Source: an uncultured Opitutales bacterium
Lineage (GTDB): Bacteria > Verrucomicrobiota > Verrucomicrobiia > Opitutales > UBA953
Reading direction: 5' to 3'
Assembly (NCBI GenBank): GCA_934675585.1
Contig: CAKUQY010000011.1
Span: 1 to 63,664, forward strand
Length of the DNA stretch: 63,664 nucleotides
The translations under genes were made by a program, and so were the position numbers. Below the pieces are notes generated by a model. The model saw only the letters and a program-made list of their open reading frames with translations. It did no database searches and was not told the origin of the DNA. Positions within the stretch are counted from its first letter, which is position 1. Each line of letters starts with the position of its first letter. Positions 43,443 through 52,099 of the stretch are shown here, one piece after another.

Positions 43443-43507
43443 AATTTTCTCACGCAGATCTCGCAGATTGCGCAGATTTTATGGGAGGAGCGGCATCTTG
43501 CCGCTCC
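43443..43507 (+). repeat. CACGCAGAT-leader hairpin, copy 1
   Basis: A leader TTCTCACGCAGAT...ATTTTATGGGAGG is followed by the stem GGAGCGGC (43487-43494) / GCCGCTCC (43500-43507). The same leader at 43600 precedes a different stem with matching changes on both arms. Confidence 0.85.
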
Positions 43508-43599
43508 ATTTTTGTTATTTTTTCTCGCAAACTCCAAGCGCTGAAAGCGCGACAGAACATGGGAATGCGGGAACGCGGGAACGGCGGGAACGGGAATTT

Positions 43600-43659
43600 T
43601 CTCACGCAGATTCCGCAGATTGCACAGATTTTATGGGAGGATGCGCGTCTCGCGTATCC
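43600..43659 (+). repeat. CACGCAGAT-leader hairpin, copy 2
   Basis: The same leader precedes GGATGCGC (43639-43646) / GCGTATCC (43652-43659). Compared with copy 1 several stem bases differ on both sides but still pair, so the structure rather than the sequence is kept. Confidence 0.85.
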
Positions 43660-43683
43660 AATTTTATTTTCACTCTGCAAACC

Positions 43684-43962
43684 TTGCTGTGCCGAAGGCA
43701 CTAAAATCGCGGGAACGCGTTCCCGCGATGGTTAACCCCCACAAAAGCTCGCGGGAACGCGAGCGTGTGGGGGTTGTTAAAAAAATAAAACCAGTCCCGA
43801 AGGGAGTGAACTAAAAAAACTTCGCGGGAACGCGGGAGTAGCGGGAACGGGAAAGGTTTTTTAACTACGAATAAACGCCAATTTACGCGAAGAAAATTTC
43901 AAGAGCGCTTCGCGAAAAGCGCGTTCCCGCAATGAAAGCAACTGCGGCGAAAAGGTTTTTTT
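43684..43962 (+). repeat. 278-bp hairpin repeat, copy III
   Basis: Nearly identical to copy I at 42845-43122, including the motif palindrome, the long stem and the terminal GAAAGCAACTGCGGCGAAAAGG. Differences are single bases. Confidence 0.9.
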
Positions 43963-44196
43963 GGGGGAGGGGGAGCGGGAATATTTTTTCGACTACGAAC
44001 TGACGCAGATTAAAACGAATTATTTTTGTGGGGGCGATGGGAACGGCGGGAACGCGAATTTTTTATCCACAGATTTTAGGATTTTGAAGATTTTTTTAAT
44101 TTTGTGCTTGCGTTTTTTTTTTTTCTATTTTAGAATTTTCTCAAGTTTGAAAAATAGTCTTCAAACGAAATCTTAAACAAAAAAATTATAAAATAT

Positions 44197-45000
44197 ATGA
44201 AGAACATTATTACAATTACTTCTCTCCTCGCCGCGGGAACACTCGCCGCAAGCGCAGCAATCGAAACAGAACTCCTTTGGGGTTTTGATTTTAAAAGCGA
44301 AAATCTCGCTGCTTCTACGGGAACGGTCGATAATCTTGCCGGCCAGGGAACAATCAACACAATGGGTGGTTTGTTTGGAACGGGCTCGTACACAACGACC
44401 ACAAATGATTCAACGAAACTTTCATTTACTGCAGCAGGCGATGCATCTTCGCTTGCGGAAGGAAATGGTTCGTTTACACTTAGTTTTCACGCGAAATATT
44501 CAAGCGGTTTGACCAATTGGCCTGTTCTTGCAGCATTTGGTGCTGCAACAGGTTATCAATGGAAATTGACTTATTACTCAAATGATGGCAATATAGTGTT
44601 AGATAAAGATGGTTATGGAGACTTGAACCCTAAATTAATTGGTTCATATACGCCGTCTTCCGATTGGGCTCACTATGCTTTGACTTATAATGCAGATAAA
44701 ACATTTTCGCTTTATATTAATGGAACGCTTTTGGGAACAACAGGCGCATCAAGTGCGACAAGCCAAAATCCGATGAAAATGTTTGCGTTCGGCGGTAAAT
44801 TGCCAAGCGGTAATAATTCGGCGGTAACATTTTCTGATATCGCAATTTACAAAGGCGCGTTGGAATCAGATCAAATTAAATATTTGAGCGCAAACAAAGC
44901 GAACGAGTCTGCAATCCCCGAGCCGTCGGCGTTTGGATTGTTGGCGGGCTTGGGTGCGTTGGCGTTGGTCGGTGCACGTCGTCGCCGCAAGACAAAATAA
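44197..45000 (+). CDS. LamG-like secreted PEP-CTERM protein
   Basis: 267 residues. A signal peptide (ITITSLLAAGTLAASAA) leads to a concanavalin/LamG-like beta-sandwich (about 30-235), recognised by WAHYALTYNADKTFSLYING followed by FSDIAIYKGALESDQIKYL. The C-terminus is IPEPSAFGLLAGLGALAL with an Arg/Lys end, a PEP-CTERM sorting signal processed by exosortase. It is probably displayed or released at the cell surface and may bind glycans. It shares its tail and its terminator with the partial gene at the left edge of the window. The long island of repeats upstream presumably holds its promoter. Confidence 0.9.
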   Translation: MKNIITITSLLAAGTLAASAAIETELLWGFDFKSENLAASTGTVDNLAGQGTINTMGGLFGTGSYTTTTNDSTKLSFTAAGDASSLAEGNGSFTLSFHAKYSSGLTNWPVLAAFGAATGYQWKLTYYSNDGNIVLDKDGYGDLNPKLIGSYTPSSDWAHYALTYNADKTFSLYINGTLLGTTGASSATSQNPMKMFAFGGKLPSGNNSAVTFSDIAIYKGALESDQIKYLSANKANESAIPEPSAFGLLAGLGALALVGARRRRKTK

Positions 45001-45040
45001 ATTTCAAAACGGACTTTAAAGATTTTTCATATTGTTTTGG

Positions 45041-45074
45041 CGTTCCCGTGGGCTTGCTCGCGGGAACGTTTTTT
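45041..45074 (+). terminator. Intrinsic terminator from motif pair after PEP-CTERM gene
   Basis: CGTTCCCGTG (45041-45050) pairs with CGCGGGAACG (45059-45068), loop GGCTTGCT, then six T. The preceding TTTTTCATATTGTTTTGG and the loop are identical to the terminator at 420. Confidence 0.9.
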
Positions 45075-45471
45075 AACACCTATTGCGAGTAGCTTACGCT
45101 CGCTCACTAACGTTCGCGGGAACGGGATTTTTTCAACTACGAATAAACGCTAATTTACGCGAATGATTTTTTTAACGCAAATTACGCAAATCGAACGCAA
45201 ATTACTCAAAAGAAAAACTGTAGATTGATAGGACAAGATAGGTTTTTTTTGGACTACAAATTAAACCAATTAAACGAATTATTTTTTTTGAGCCTGTGGC
45301 GACGCGCAACTCTCAACTCTCAACTAAAAATAATTCATTTTAATGGCGGGGTGTCGCTTTGCTCGGTAAGCGTCAGTTCGTAGTCGAAAAAATGTTTTCC
45401 CGTTCCCGCTCGTTTTTGGCAAAGTTAAAAATATCGCTCCCAAAAATTCGTTCAATTCGTTGATGAAAAAT
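45075..45471. other. Spacer with repeats, no gene seen
   Basis: Holds the 31-bp repeat (45133-45164), a degenerate ACGCAAATTACGCAAAT tandem near 45176, a heptanucleotide AACTCTC tract (45307-45325) and several iterated words. Confidence 0.75.
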
Positions 45472-46200
45472 CTATTTTAAAAGCAACAATCTGCCAATTT
45501 TGCGCAAGACAAGCGCGGTGTGCGTGAGTGAAATGGCGAGATTGCCTTTGAACGGCGTGAGATGTGAGCGTCCGCCTTCGGGGTAAATAACGTTGATGTT
45601 GTGGAAAACGATATCGTTCCCGCGCCAATAAAGTTCCACCAAAATTTGAATGTCCGCTCCCATGCGTTTGCTCCAAAAGCGTTCCCGCAAAAGTGGCTTC
45701 ACCGCGGCGAGCGGGTAAACGCGAAACCCGCAAAGTCCGTCTTTCATTTTTAGCGAAAAGGTTTCGAGCGCGAGCCAAAAGTTGGTAATTTTTCGTCCGT
45801 AAACGCGGGCTTTCGGCGCGTTTTCATCATAAACGGGAGCGCCAAAAATACATTTTTTTGGGAATTTTTGGGCGAGTTGGAAAAAGTTTTTTATTTCGGC
45901 GGGATCGTGTTGTCCGTCGGCATCGATTTGCAATGCGTGCGTGAAATTTTGTGCGAGTGCGATTTCAAAACCTTTTTTCAGTGCGATGCCTTTGCCGCCG
46001 TTTTTTTCGAGACGCACGAGTTCGATTGTTTTCTGCGTTCCCGCGAGTTCTTGCAAGCGTTGGGCTTCGGCGGGAACGCTGCCGTCGTCGATGAGAAAAA
46101 TTTTAATCGTTCCCGCGTGCGCCAAAAGTTGCGGCAAAAATTTTTCAAATTCCGCCGAGTGATTGTAGCAGGGAACGATGAGGCAAGGCGAAAAATTCAT
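45472..46200 (-). CDS. GT2-family glycosyltransferase, dolichol-P-mannose synthase-like
   Basis: 242 residues of the GT-A fold: CLIVPCYNHSAEFEKFL at the N-terminus, FLIDDGS, EKNGGKGIALKKGFEIAL and the metal-binding DADGQHDP, with the later GLCGFRVYP. These are hallmarks of dolichyl/undecaprenyl-phosphate sugar synthases. No C-terminal transmembrane helices are present. It would load a sugar onto a lipid carrier or another acceptor. It lies 7 bp after trmB on the minus strand and is probably cotranscribed with it. Confidence 0.85.
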   Translation of the reverse strand: MNFSPCLIVPCYNHSAEFEKFLPQLLAHAGTIKIFLIDDGSVPAEAQRLQELAGTQKTIELVRLEKNGGKGIALKKGFEIALAQNFTHALQIDADGQHDPAEIKNFFQLAQKFPKKCIFGAPVYDENAPKARVYGRKITNFWLALETFSLKMKDGLCGFRVYPLAAVKPLLRERFWSKRMGADIQILVELYWRGNDIVFHNINVIYPEGGRSHLTPFKGNLAISLTHTALVLRKIGRLLLLK

Positions 46201-46207
46201 TTCAAAA

Positions 46208-46819
46208 TTAAATTCGTCGCGCGATTAAATCGTTTGGTTTATCGGGAAGAATCGACTGAAAATAGGTTTCGCGCTCGAATGGAAATTGCGCGGCGGGAAC
46301 GAGTTCCCATTGTGGATGCGCCTCGATGTGTTCTTTTGCCCATTGGTAAAAATCGACATGGTCGGTGCGAAAATAAAGTTGCGCGCCTGGTTTTGCGTGA
46401 GCGGCCCAAGTTGTCAGCGTCGCTTCTTGCACGATGCGATTTTTGTGGTGGCGTTTTTTAGGCCACGGGTCGAGATAGAGCAAAAATAATTTGTCGATGG
46501 CGACTTTTGGCGGGAGCGCTTCGAGAAATTCGTGCGCGTCGGCCTTGTAAAAATTGACGTTCCCGAGCGCAGCTTTTTCTTTTTTATTGTTGGCGCGCTC
46601 GATGCGTTTGGTGATGAGGTCGAGCCCGATGCAAGTTTCTTGCGGGAACGCGGCGGCGTAGGCGGCGAGAAAATGTCCGTGCCCGCAACCGATTTCGAGC
46701 GTGATGCCATTGAGTGAAAAACCGCCGATAATTTCTTCGGGCAAGAACGCGGCGATTTTTTTTCTCAATGCGTTGATGCGTTCTTCTTTGTCGGCGATTG
46801 CTTTTGCGTAATCTGACAT
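46208..46819 (-). CDS. trmB: tRNA (guanine-N7-)-methyltransferase
   Basis: 203 residues. The SAM-binding motif is LEIGCGHGHFLAAYA, and the family motif LYLDPWPKKRHHKNRIV carries the catalytic Asp. The C-terminal FERETYFQSIL is typical of TrmB. It makes m7G46 in the tRNA variable loop. It is 12 bp downstream of the YhbY-like gene. Confidence 0.95.
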   Translation of the reverse strand: MSDYAKAIADKEERINALRKKIAAFLPEEIIGGFSLNGITLEIGCGHGHFLAAYAAAFPQETCIGLDLITKRIERANNKKEKAALGNVNFYKADAHEFLEALPPKVAIDKLFLLYLDPWPKKRHHKNRIVQEATLTTWAAHAKPGAQLYFRTDHVDFYQWAKEHIEAHPQWELVPAAQFPFERETYFQSILPDKPNDLIARRI

Positions 46820-46831
46820 AGCGCAGAAATT

Positions 46832-47113
46832 TTATTGTTCGTCGGCGGGAACGACTTTGTAAAATGTCGCGGTGTGGCCGACTTGTGCGACGCAAAATGA
46901 TTCGCTGGCGGCTTCGATTTCGTTAACAAGTGCAATAATTGTTTTGCGCGAGCTGATGTGAAAACGAATTTTCACAAGCGGATTTTTTTTGAAGTTGATT
47001 GCGAGCATTTTCACAATTTCGTTGAGTGCGGTTTTTTCTCCGATCAGAATCGTGGCTTCGACGAGTTGCGCCTGACCGCGCAGTAGCTTTTTTTGTTGTG
47101 CTGAAAGAGACAT
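46832..47113 (-). CDS. YhbY-like CRM-domain RNA-binding protein
   Basis: 93 residues covering one CRM domain: LSAQQKKLLRGQAQLVEATILIG and the GxxG-type loop region with SRKTIIALVNEIEAAS. Bacterial YhbY binds the pre-50S ribosome and assists its assembly. It precedes trmB closely. A heptanucleotide tandem lies just upstream of its start. Confidence 0.85.
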   Translation of the reverse strand: MSLSAQQKKLLRGQAQLVEATILIGEKTALNEIVKMLAINFKKNPLVKIRFHISSRKTIIALVNEIEAASESFCVAQVGHTATFYKVVPADEQ

Positions 47114-47120
47114 TTAAATA

Positions 47121-47155
47121 AAAGTTGAAAGTTAAAAGTTGAGAGTTGAGAGTTT
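47121..47155 (+). repeat. Heptanucleotide tandem repeat
   Basis: AGTTGAA AGTTAAA AGTTGAG AGTTGAG AGTTTGG: five units of 7 bp, immediately upstream of the YhbY-like gene on the minus strand. Confidence 0.85.
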
Positions 47156-47186
47156 GGCGGGAACGCAAACTCGGTTATTGTCAAAA

Positions 47187-48308
47187 TTACTCGTCGTCTT
47201 CGGTGGTCGCGGGAACGGCAACGCCCGTGCCGATGCCGAGCGCGGCGAGTTTGTTGCGCATATCGGCTTCTTGCAAAGCTTCGATCAGTTTGCCGATGTC
47301 GCCTTCCATAATTTGTGGCAAACTATGCAAGGTTAAGCCAATGCGGTGATCTGTGAGACGATTTTGCGGGAAATTGTAGGTGCGGATGCGTTCGGAGCGG
47401 TCGCCACTGCCAATTTGGTTTTTGCGTTGCGCCGAATATTTTGCGTTTTCTTCTTCTTGTTTTTTCTCGTAAATGCGCGAGAGCAAAATTTTCATTGCTT
47501 TGGCGCGATTGCGCAATTGTGAACGCTCGTCAGCGCAGTAAACCATAATTCCCGTGGGCTTGTGAATAATTTGAACCGCGGATTCCGTTTTGTTGACGTG
47601 TTGTCCACCCGCACCAGAAGCGCGGCAAACGGTCAGCTCGATTTCGTCGGGCGAAATGTGAACGTCCACTTCTTCGGCTTCGGGAAGCACGGCGACGGTC
47701 GCGGCTGAGGTGTGAACGCGACCAGCGGCTTCGGTTGCGGGAACGCGCTGAACGCGGTGTCCGCCGCTTTCGTATTTGAGCATTTTATAAACATCCGTTC
47801 CCGTGATGAGCAGCGAAATTTCTTTGAAACCGCCGACTTCGCTGGGTGCGGAATTGAGGATTTCCCATTTCCAGCCTTGTTCTTCGGCAAAGCGTGTGTA
47901 CATGCGGAAAAGGTCGCCCGCGAAAAGTGAAGCTTCGTCGCCGCCCGTTCCCGCGCGGATTTCCATAATTGTGTTGCGCGAATCGGTTGGGTCGGTCGGG
48001 ATCATCGCGATCATCAATTTTTCGTAATTGTTTTCGAGTTCGCTTTCTAATGTTGGCATTTCTTCTTGTGCGAGTTCTTTCAATTCGGCATCCATTTCGG
48101 GATCATCGAGAATTGCTTGGTTTTCGACGAGAGATTTTTGAAGGTGGTCGCATTTTTCGTAGAGCGCGACGGTCCCGCAAAGGCGTGAGTGTTCAGAAGA
48201 AATTTCGCCGGCTTTGCGTTGGTCGTTGTAGAAATCGGGAGCGTTCATCAATTTCTCGATTTCGGCGATGCGTGTACGTGCAGGCGTGATGTCCGGAAGG
48301 TCTTTCAT
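47187..48308 (-). CDS. prfA: Peptide chain release factor 1
   Basis: 373 residues. The stop-codon-reading tripeptide PAT (190-192, in [15 protein letters not shown]) identifies RF1, for UAA and UAG, rather than RF2; GGQ at 234-236 is the peptidyl-tRNA hydrolysis motif. Full length and complete. The codons for VPAT include an iterated word, CGTTCCCGCA, though VPAT is conserved in all RF1. The RF1 modifying methyltransferase PrmC is not in the window. Confidence 0.97.
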   Translation of the reverse strand: MKDLPDITPARTRIAEIEKLMNAPDFYNDQRKAGEISSEHSRLCGTVALYEKCDHLQKSLVENQAILDDPEMDAELKELAQEEMPTLESELENNYEKLMIAMIPTDPTDSRNTIMEIRAGTGGDEASLFAGDLFRMYTRFAEEQGWKWEILNSAPSEVGGFKEISLLITGTDVYKMLKYESGGHRVQRVPATEAAGRVHTSAATVAVLPEAEEVDVHISPDEIELTVCRASGAGGQHVNKTESAVQIIHKPTGIMVYCADERSQLRNRAKAMKILLSRIYEKKQEEENAKYSAQRKNQIGSGDRSERIRTYNFPQNRLTDHRIGLTLHSLPQIMEGDIGKLIEALQEADMRNKLAALGIGTGVAVPATTEDDE

Positions 48309-48331
48309 AGTTGTGAATTTTCAGTAAAAAA

Positions 48332-50143
48332 TTAATTAATTTTAGCGTCGTAAAGATTGACAGGTTTTGTAAAGTCGATAATAAAGCGAAAACCACGTTG
48401 GCGGGAACGATCGTTTTTGGGTGCTTTGCCGATAGGTTCTGCTTTCAAATATTCTGCGGGAGTGAGATAATCGCCACCGGCAACGTAGGCGCTAATTTCG
48501 CCAGAATCGGGATTAATCGTTCCCGCGGCTTCGTCCAAATCGTCTCCAAGCCATTCGCCGACGTTCCCGATCAAATCGTAGAAACCGTTAGTGTTTGCGT
48601 TTGCCGAGCCGACGATGTGGAGTTTGTTGTTTGCGTTTTCCATCAACCATGCTTGGTCAAAGATTTCGAGTTCGTTGGGGAGTTCTCCGCGCGCGGCAAG
48701 ATATTCTTCTTTGTTGGGCAAGCGCACTTCGTAGCTGTAAAGAATTGAAAGCAAGTTGCAGAAATTTTGTGCGTCAAAAAATGTGATTGATTCTGTTGGC
48801 GCGAGTGGTTCTTCGCTGTTTGCAGATGGATTTTTTTGAGTAACTGCTTGAAAAAGTGCTTGAGCGACTTCTTTGTCGAGCATCATTTTTTCCGTCGCGG
48901 GAACGCCCGGAATTGGCTTGAGCGAGTTTTTGACGGTAACGCGTACTTGCTCGATAACTGCTGTTGAAATGTCGATAAATGCGAGCACTTGGATTAAATC
49001 TTTGGAAAGAATGGTCTCTTCGGGGAAGTCGTTTGCGAGCGATTGCGAGACAATGGCTGCGTTGCGCGCAAGCGTGCTGACTTGGTCGTAGTTGCCATTT
49101 TTGATAGCGTTTTGGAGTTTTTCGATTGTTTTTTTCAGCGCTTCGTATTGCGGGAACGCACCAGTATTTGCGATGGCAATTTGCAGTGTTTTTTTGGCTT
49201 CATCGCTGATAAAGTTTGAGCGCGGATAATTGGTCGCGAGCAATTCGTATTCGTAGAGTGCTTTTTTGCGAGCTTCGAGCGCGTCGGTCCAATTATTTTG
49301 CGCTTCGAGCGCGGTGGCTTCGGCGTTGTATTGGTCGAGGCGTTCTTTGTAAGGCGAAGACGCGACGGTGGCGACTTTGCGATTGAGACGCGTTACTGCG
49401 GCGCCATTGTCAAATGAAACCATCGCATATTCGCTGTTTAAACGTTGAAAAATTTTGAGCGATTCGCGATATTTTAAACTGGCGCGCGCCCAATTTTTTT
49501 CAGACATGGCAGTATCGCCTTCTTTTTCCAAACGTTCGGCGCGGGCGGTCATTGGCACGGCTTGCATGGCTTGCATGCGATAAAAAATCACTTGCGTGCG
49601 CGCCGAGTTGCGCAAGTCTGCGAGTGCGTATTGTGTGTCGATGCGTTTTTCTAAACCGTAAGCTTCACGGAATTTTTTTTCAGCTTCGCTGTATTTTTTT
49701 TGATCAACGAGTTTTTCGCCTTCGGCTTCGAGTGCGAGTGTGCGTTCGCGAATAATCGTTGCGCGCAAGTCGTGCAAGCGTTTGCGCATTTTGTCAGCGC
49801 GTGCATTGACGCTGCGGTCGATGCCTGAGTACGCGAGATATTTTTCGTACGCGGTAATCGCGTTTTCGTAAATATCAATGTCTTCCATCGTGATTTTGTC
49901 TTTTTTGTATTCTTGGATGGAATTAAATTTGCGCTCGAGTTGCTCGGATTCTTTTCTAAATTTTTGAGCTAATTCGCCGTTGATTTCGTTGGTGTAACGC
50001 GAATTTTCAACGCGTTCTTTTGAACCCGTTTGGAGCGCCGAAAAATAAGATGCGCCGATGACGATTGCACCAATAACGATCATCAAAATGATAACGACGG
50101 CGTTCCCGCGGCGTGAATTTGTGAATTGTTTTTTGTTGAGCAT
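48332..50143 (-). CDS. Membrane-anchored helical-repeat protein with degenerate FGE-like domain
   Basis: 603 residues. Residues 14-34 form a transmembrane helix (VVIILMIVIGAIVIGASYF); residues 45-400 are helical, coiled-coil/TPR-like (EGEKLVDQKKYSEAEKKFREA). The C-terminal 150 residues resemble the formylglycine-generating-enzyme fold: FDAQNFCNLLSIL, VRLPNKEEYLAARG, FYDLIGNVGEWLGD, and the end RQRGFRFII. The catalytic Cys pair of true FGE in the last segment is absent, so this is likely a non-catalytic structural or binding version. It lies between prfA and tyrA on the minus strand. Function unknown. Confidence 0.75.
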   Translation of the reverse strand: MLNKKQFTNSRRGNAVVIILMIVIGAIVIGASYFSALQTGSKERVENSRYTNEINGELAQKFRKESEQLERKFNSIQEYKKDKITMEDIDIYENAITAYEKYLAYSGIDRSVNARADKMRKRLHDLRATIIRERTLALEAEGEKLVDQKKYSEAEKKFREAYGLEKRIDTQYALADLRNSARTQVIFYRMQAMQAVPMTARAERLEKEGDTAMSEKNWARASLKYRESLKIFQRLNSEYAMVSFDNGAAVTRLNRKVATVASSPYKERLDQYNAEATALEAQNNWTDALEARKKALYEYELLATNYPRSNFISDEAKKTLQIAIANTGAFPQYEALKKTIEKLQNAIKNGNYDQVSTLARNAAIVSQSLANDFPEETILSKDLIQVLAFIDISTAVIEQVRVTVKNSLKPIPGVPATEKMMLDKEVAQALFQAVTQKNPSANSEEPLAPTESITFFDAQNFCNLLSILYSYEVRLPNKEEYLAARGELPNELEIFDQAWLMENANNKLHIVGSANANTNGFYDLIGNVGEWLGDDLDEAAGTINPDSGEISAYVAGGDYLTPAEYLKAEPIGKAPKNDRSRQRGFRFIIDFTKPVNLYDAKIN

Positions 50144-50162
50144 AAAATGAAAGAATTAAATT

Positions 50163-51011
50163 TTATTTGAGGTTGAGTCGCCATTCGCTGGCGGTTTTTA
50201 AAATTTTGAGCAAAAGTTGCATATTGTTATCGGCAAGTGAATTACGCAAATCTGTGAATTGTTTGAGATATTCGTCGAGCGCCGGCAAAATTTCGTTGCG
50301 GTTTTCTTCAAAAATAGCTTGCCAAACTTCGGGTGTTCCCGCCGCGATGCGCGTGGTGTCGCGCAAACCTCCCGCACCAAATTCGCGCCATTGGAGTGGT
50401 TTTTGCGCGAGCGTTCCCGCCAATGCTACCGCTACCGCTTGCGGCAAATGGCTGACGTGAGCAACAATTTTATCGTGATCGCTCGGCGCAACAATTTGTG
50501 TGCGCATACCCAAGCTCGACCAAAAATTTTGCGCGCGTTCGACGGTTTCGCGGGAACTATTTTCGGTTGGCGTAATCAAAGTTAAACGATTTTCAAACAA
50601 ATCATCGCGTGCGGCATTGATGCCATTGAGCTCAATGCCCGCCATCGGGTGCGAGCCAATAAAATTAATTTCGGGCGGGAGCGATTTTTCAGCCGCTTGG
50701 CAAATCGCAAGTTTGGTGCTGCCAACATCGGTAACAAGTGCGCCCGCTTTAATCGTTCCCGCGACTTCTGCCAATAACGGCACAATGTGATTGACGGGAA
50801 CGCAAGCAATGACGACATCGGCATCGCACACCGCGTCTGCAGGAACATCAAAAACATCGTCAATAAAATCACAAGCGCGACAAAGTTCACGTGTTTTTTG
50901 AGAACGCGACCAAGCCGCGCAGGTTTCAACAATGCCCAATCGCTTGGCGGTTTTCATAATTGACCCTCCAAGCAAGCCGGCTCCTAAAATTGCTATGCGT
51001 TTGATTTTCAC
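50163..51011 (-). CDS. tyrA: Prephenate dehydrogenase
   Basis: 282 residues. NAD-binding GAGLLGGS at 10-17, then SHPMAGIELNGINAARDDLFENR (with the family's HPMAG) and the C-terminal half with HVSHLPQAVAVALAGT and the Arg-containing FGAGGLRDTTRIA. It oxidises prephenate on the way to tyrosine, or arogenate by the same fold. No ACT or chorismate mutase domain is fused. It starts 20 bp before the FGE-like gene on the same strand. Confidence 0.93.
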   Translation of the reverse strand: MKIKRIAILGAGLLGGSIMKTAKRLGIVETCAAWSRSQKTRELCRACDFIDDVFDVPADAVCDADVVIACVPVNHIVPLLAEVAGTIKAGALVTDVGSTKLAICQAAEKSLPPEINFIGSHPMAGIELNGINAARDDLFENRLTLITPTENSSRETVERAQNFWSSLGMRTQIVAPSDHDKIVAHVSHLPQAVAVALAGTLAQKPLQWREFGAGGLRDTTRIAAGTPEVWQAIFEENRNEILPALDEYLKQFTDLRNSLADNNMQLLLKILKTASEWRLNLK

Positions 51012-51086
51012 AAGTTTTATAATTCTACAATATTCCCTCGCGCGTATAAAGATTAAAAGCGCGTTCCCGCGGAGTTTTCAAAGTGT

Positions 51087-51115
51087 TTGACATTGCTGTT
51101 TGACAGTTTTATCAT
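51087..51115 (+). promoter_or_regulatory. Putative sigma-70 promoter of the TetR gene
   Basis: TTGACA (51087-51092), 17-bp spacer, TATCAT (51110-51115), 12 bp before the ATG. A second TGTTTGACA copy overlaps at 51097, giving a direct repeat that could be an operator. Confidence 0.65.
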
Positions 51116-51127
51116 ATTTTTACTTTT

Positions 51128-51799
51128 ATGGAAAATGCTACCCCCAAGTCGTCCAAATCCAAAGCGGGTTATTATCAAAAGCCCGATGATGTTGAGCGCC
51201 GTATTTTAGAGGCGGCTCAAAAAGTTTTTATTATTAAAGGTGTTGATGCGACGTCGATGAGCGATATTGCTCGCGAGGCAAAAATTAGCCGTCCGTCGTT
51301 GCATTATTATTTTCGCACTAAAGACAATTTATTTCACGAAGTTTTTCGTGGTTTTGTGTTTCGTTTTATGCCAACTTTGGCAGAAATCGTGCGCGGGAAC
51401 GGGACGGTTGATGAAAAAATTCGTATTTTTATTGATAAATATGTGGAGTTGCTGGCGCGCAATCCGCTCACGCCGCATTTTTTATTGAACGAAATTTTTC
51501 GCGACCCGACGAATATGTCGCGCTTGTTTCTTGAAATTGAGGCGCGCTATGGCTGCATTTCGCAGGCGATTGGTTTGATTGATGAATTTGCAAAAAGTAA
51601 AAAGCTGAAAAATTTTGATGCGCGGCATTATTGTTTGTTGCTTTACGGACAATGTATTGCGCCGTTTATGCTGATTCCATTGCTCGAAAATACGTTTTTT
51701 GAACGCAATTCGACGCGTTTTGAAGATTATGTTGCACGGGTTAAAACCAACATTACACGCAATGCGTTGTTGTCGATTGGTGTTCCCGACATAAATTGA
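51128..51799 (+). CDS. TetR/AcrR-family regulator
   Basis: 223 residues. The N-terminal helix-turn-helix (about 43-64) reads TSMSDIAREAKISRPSLHYYF; the rest is the variable ligand domain. It precedes the acyl-CoA ligase by 390 bp on the same strand, and both promoters share TTGACATTGC, so a fatty-acid or acyl-CoA-responsive regulator (FadR-type TetR) is a reasonable guess but is inferred from context only. Confidence 0.85.
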   Translation: MENATPKSSKSKAGYYQKPDDVERRILEAAQKVFIIKGVDATSMSDIAREAKISRPSLHYYFRTKDNLFHEVFRGFVFRFMPTLAEIVRGNGTVDEKIRIFIDKYVELLARNPLTPHFLLNEIFRDPTNMSRLFLEIEARYGCISQAIGLIDEFAKSKKLKNFDARHYCLLLYGQCIAPFMLIPLLENTFFERNSTRFEDYVARVKTNITRNALLSIGVPDIN

Positions 51800-51875
51800 C
51801 GATGACTGAGCTTGTAAGAAATTTAAACGTTAAAATTTAAAAGTTAAAATTCCCGTTCCCGCGGTGAAGAATAAA

Positions 51876-52016
51876 AACAACCGTTGTCGTCGCTGACGTC
51901 GCTCGCTAACGCGAGCGTTCCCGTGAAAATAATAAAATATTTCGACAGATTTTATTTTTTCTCGCGGGAAGGTTTTCGTTAGAAAACGGTGTTAGCGACG
52001 ACAAGGTTGTTTTTTA
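51876..52016 (+). other. 140-nt folded element ending in a T-run
   Basis: The outer arms AACAACC-G-TTGTCGTCGCT (51876-51894) and AGCGACGACAAGGTTGTT (51994-52011) pair over 18 bp with one bulge. Inside are GCTCGC/GCGAGC (51901-51916) and GTTTTC/GAAAAC (51972-51987). TTTTATTT follows. It could be a large terminator, a MITE-like element or a small RNA. Confidence 0.7.
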
Positions 52017-52099
52017 TTTGCCGTTCCCGTCAAATAATTTGCGTCATTTGCGTTAAAAATTTTATTCCCGTTCCCGCGTTCCCGCGCGCCAATTTATTT

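Larger units (their letters stand above)
42749..44196. other. 1.45 kb gene-free island of hairpin repeats
   Basis: No gene is seen between leuS and the second PEP-CTERM gene. The island holds two nearly identical 278-bp units (42845-43122 and 43684-43962), a partial third (43192-43358), and two copies of a CACGCAGAT-leader hairpin (43443-43507 and 43600-43659). Almost every unit carries the iterated word inside a stem or loop. Confidence 0.85.

Noticed and set aside
42693..44196. CRISPR array or insertion sequence in the repeat island
   Set aside because: Repeats are few, long and of unequal spacing without unique spacers of constant size, and no transposase or cas gene is present.
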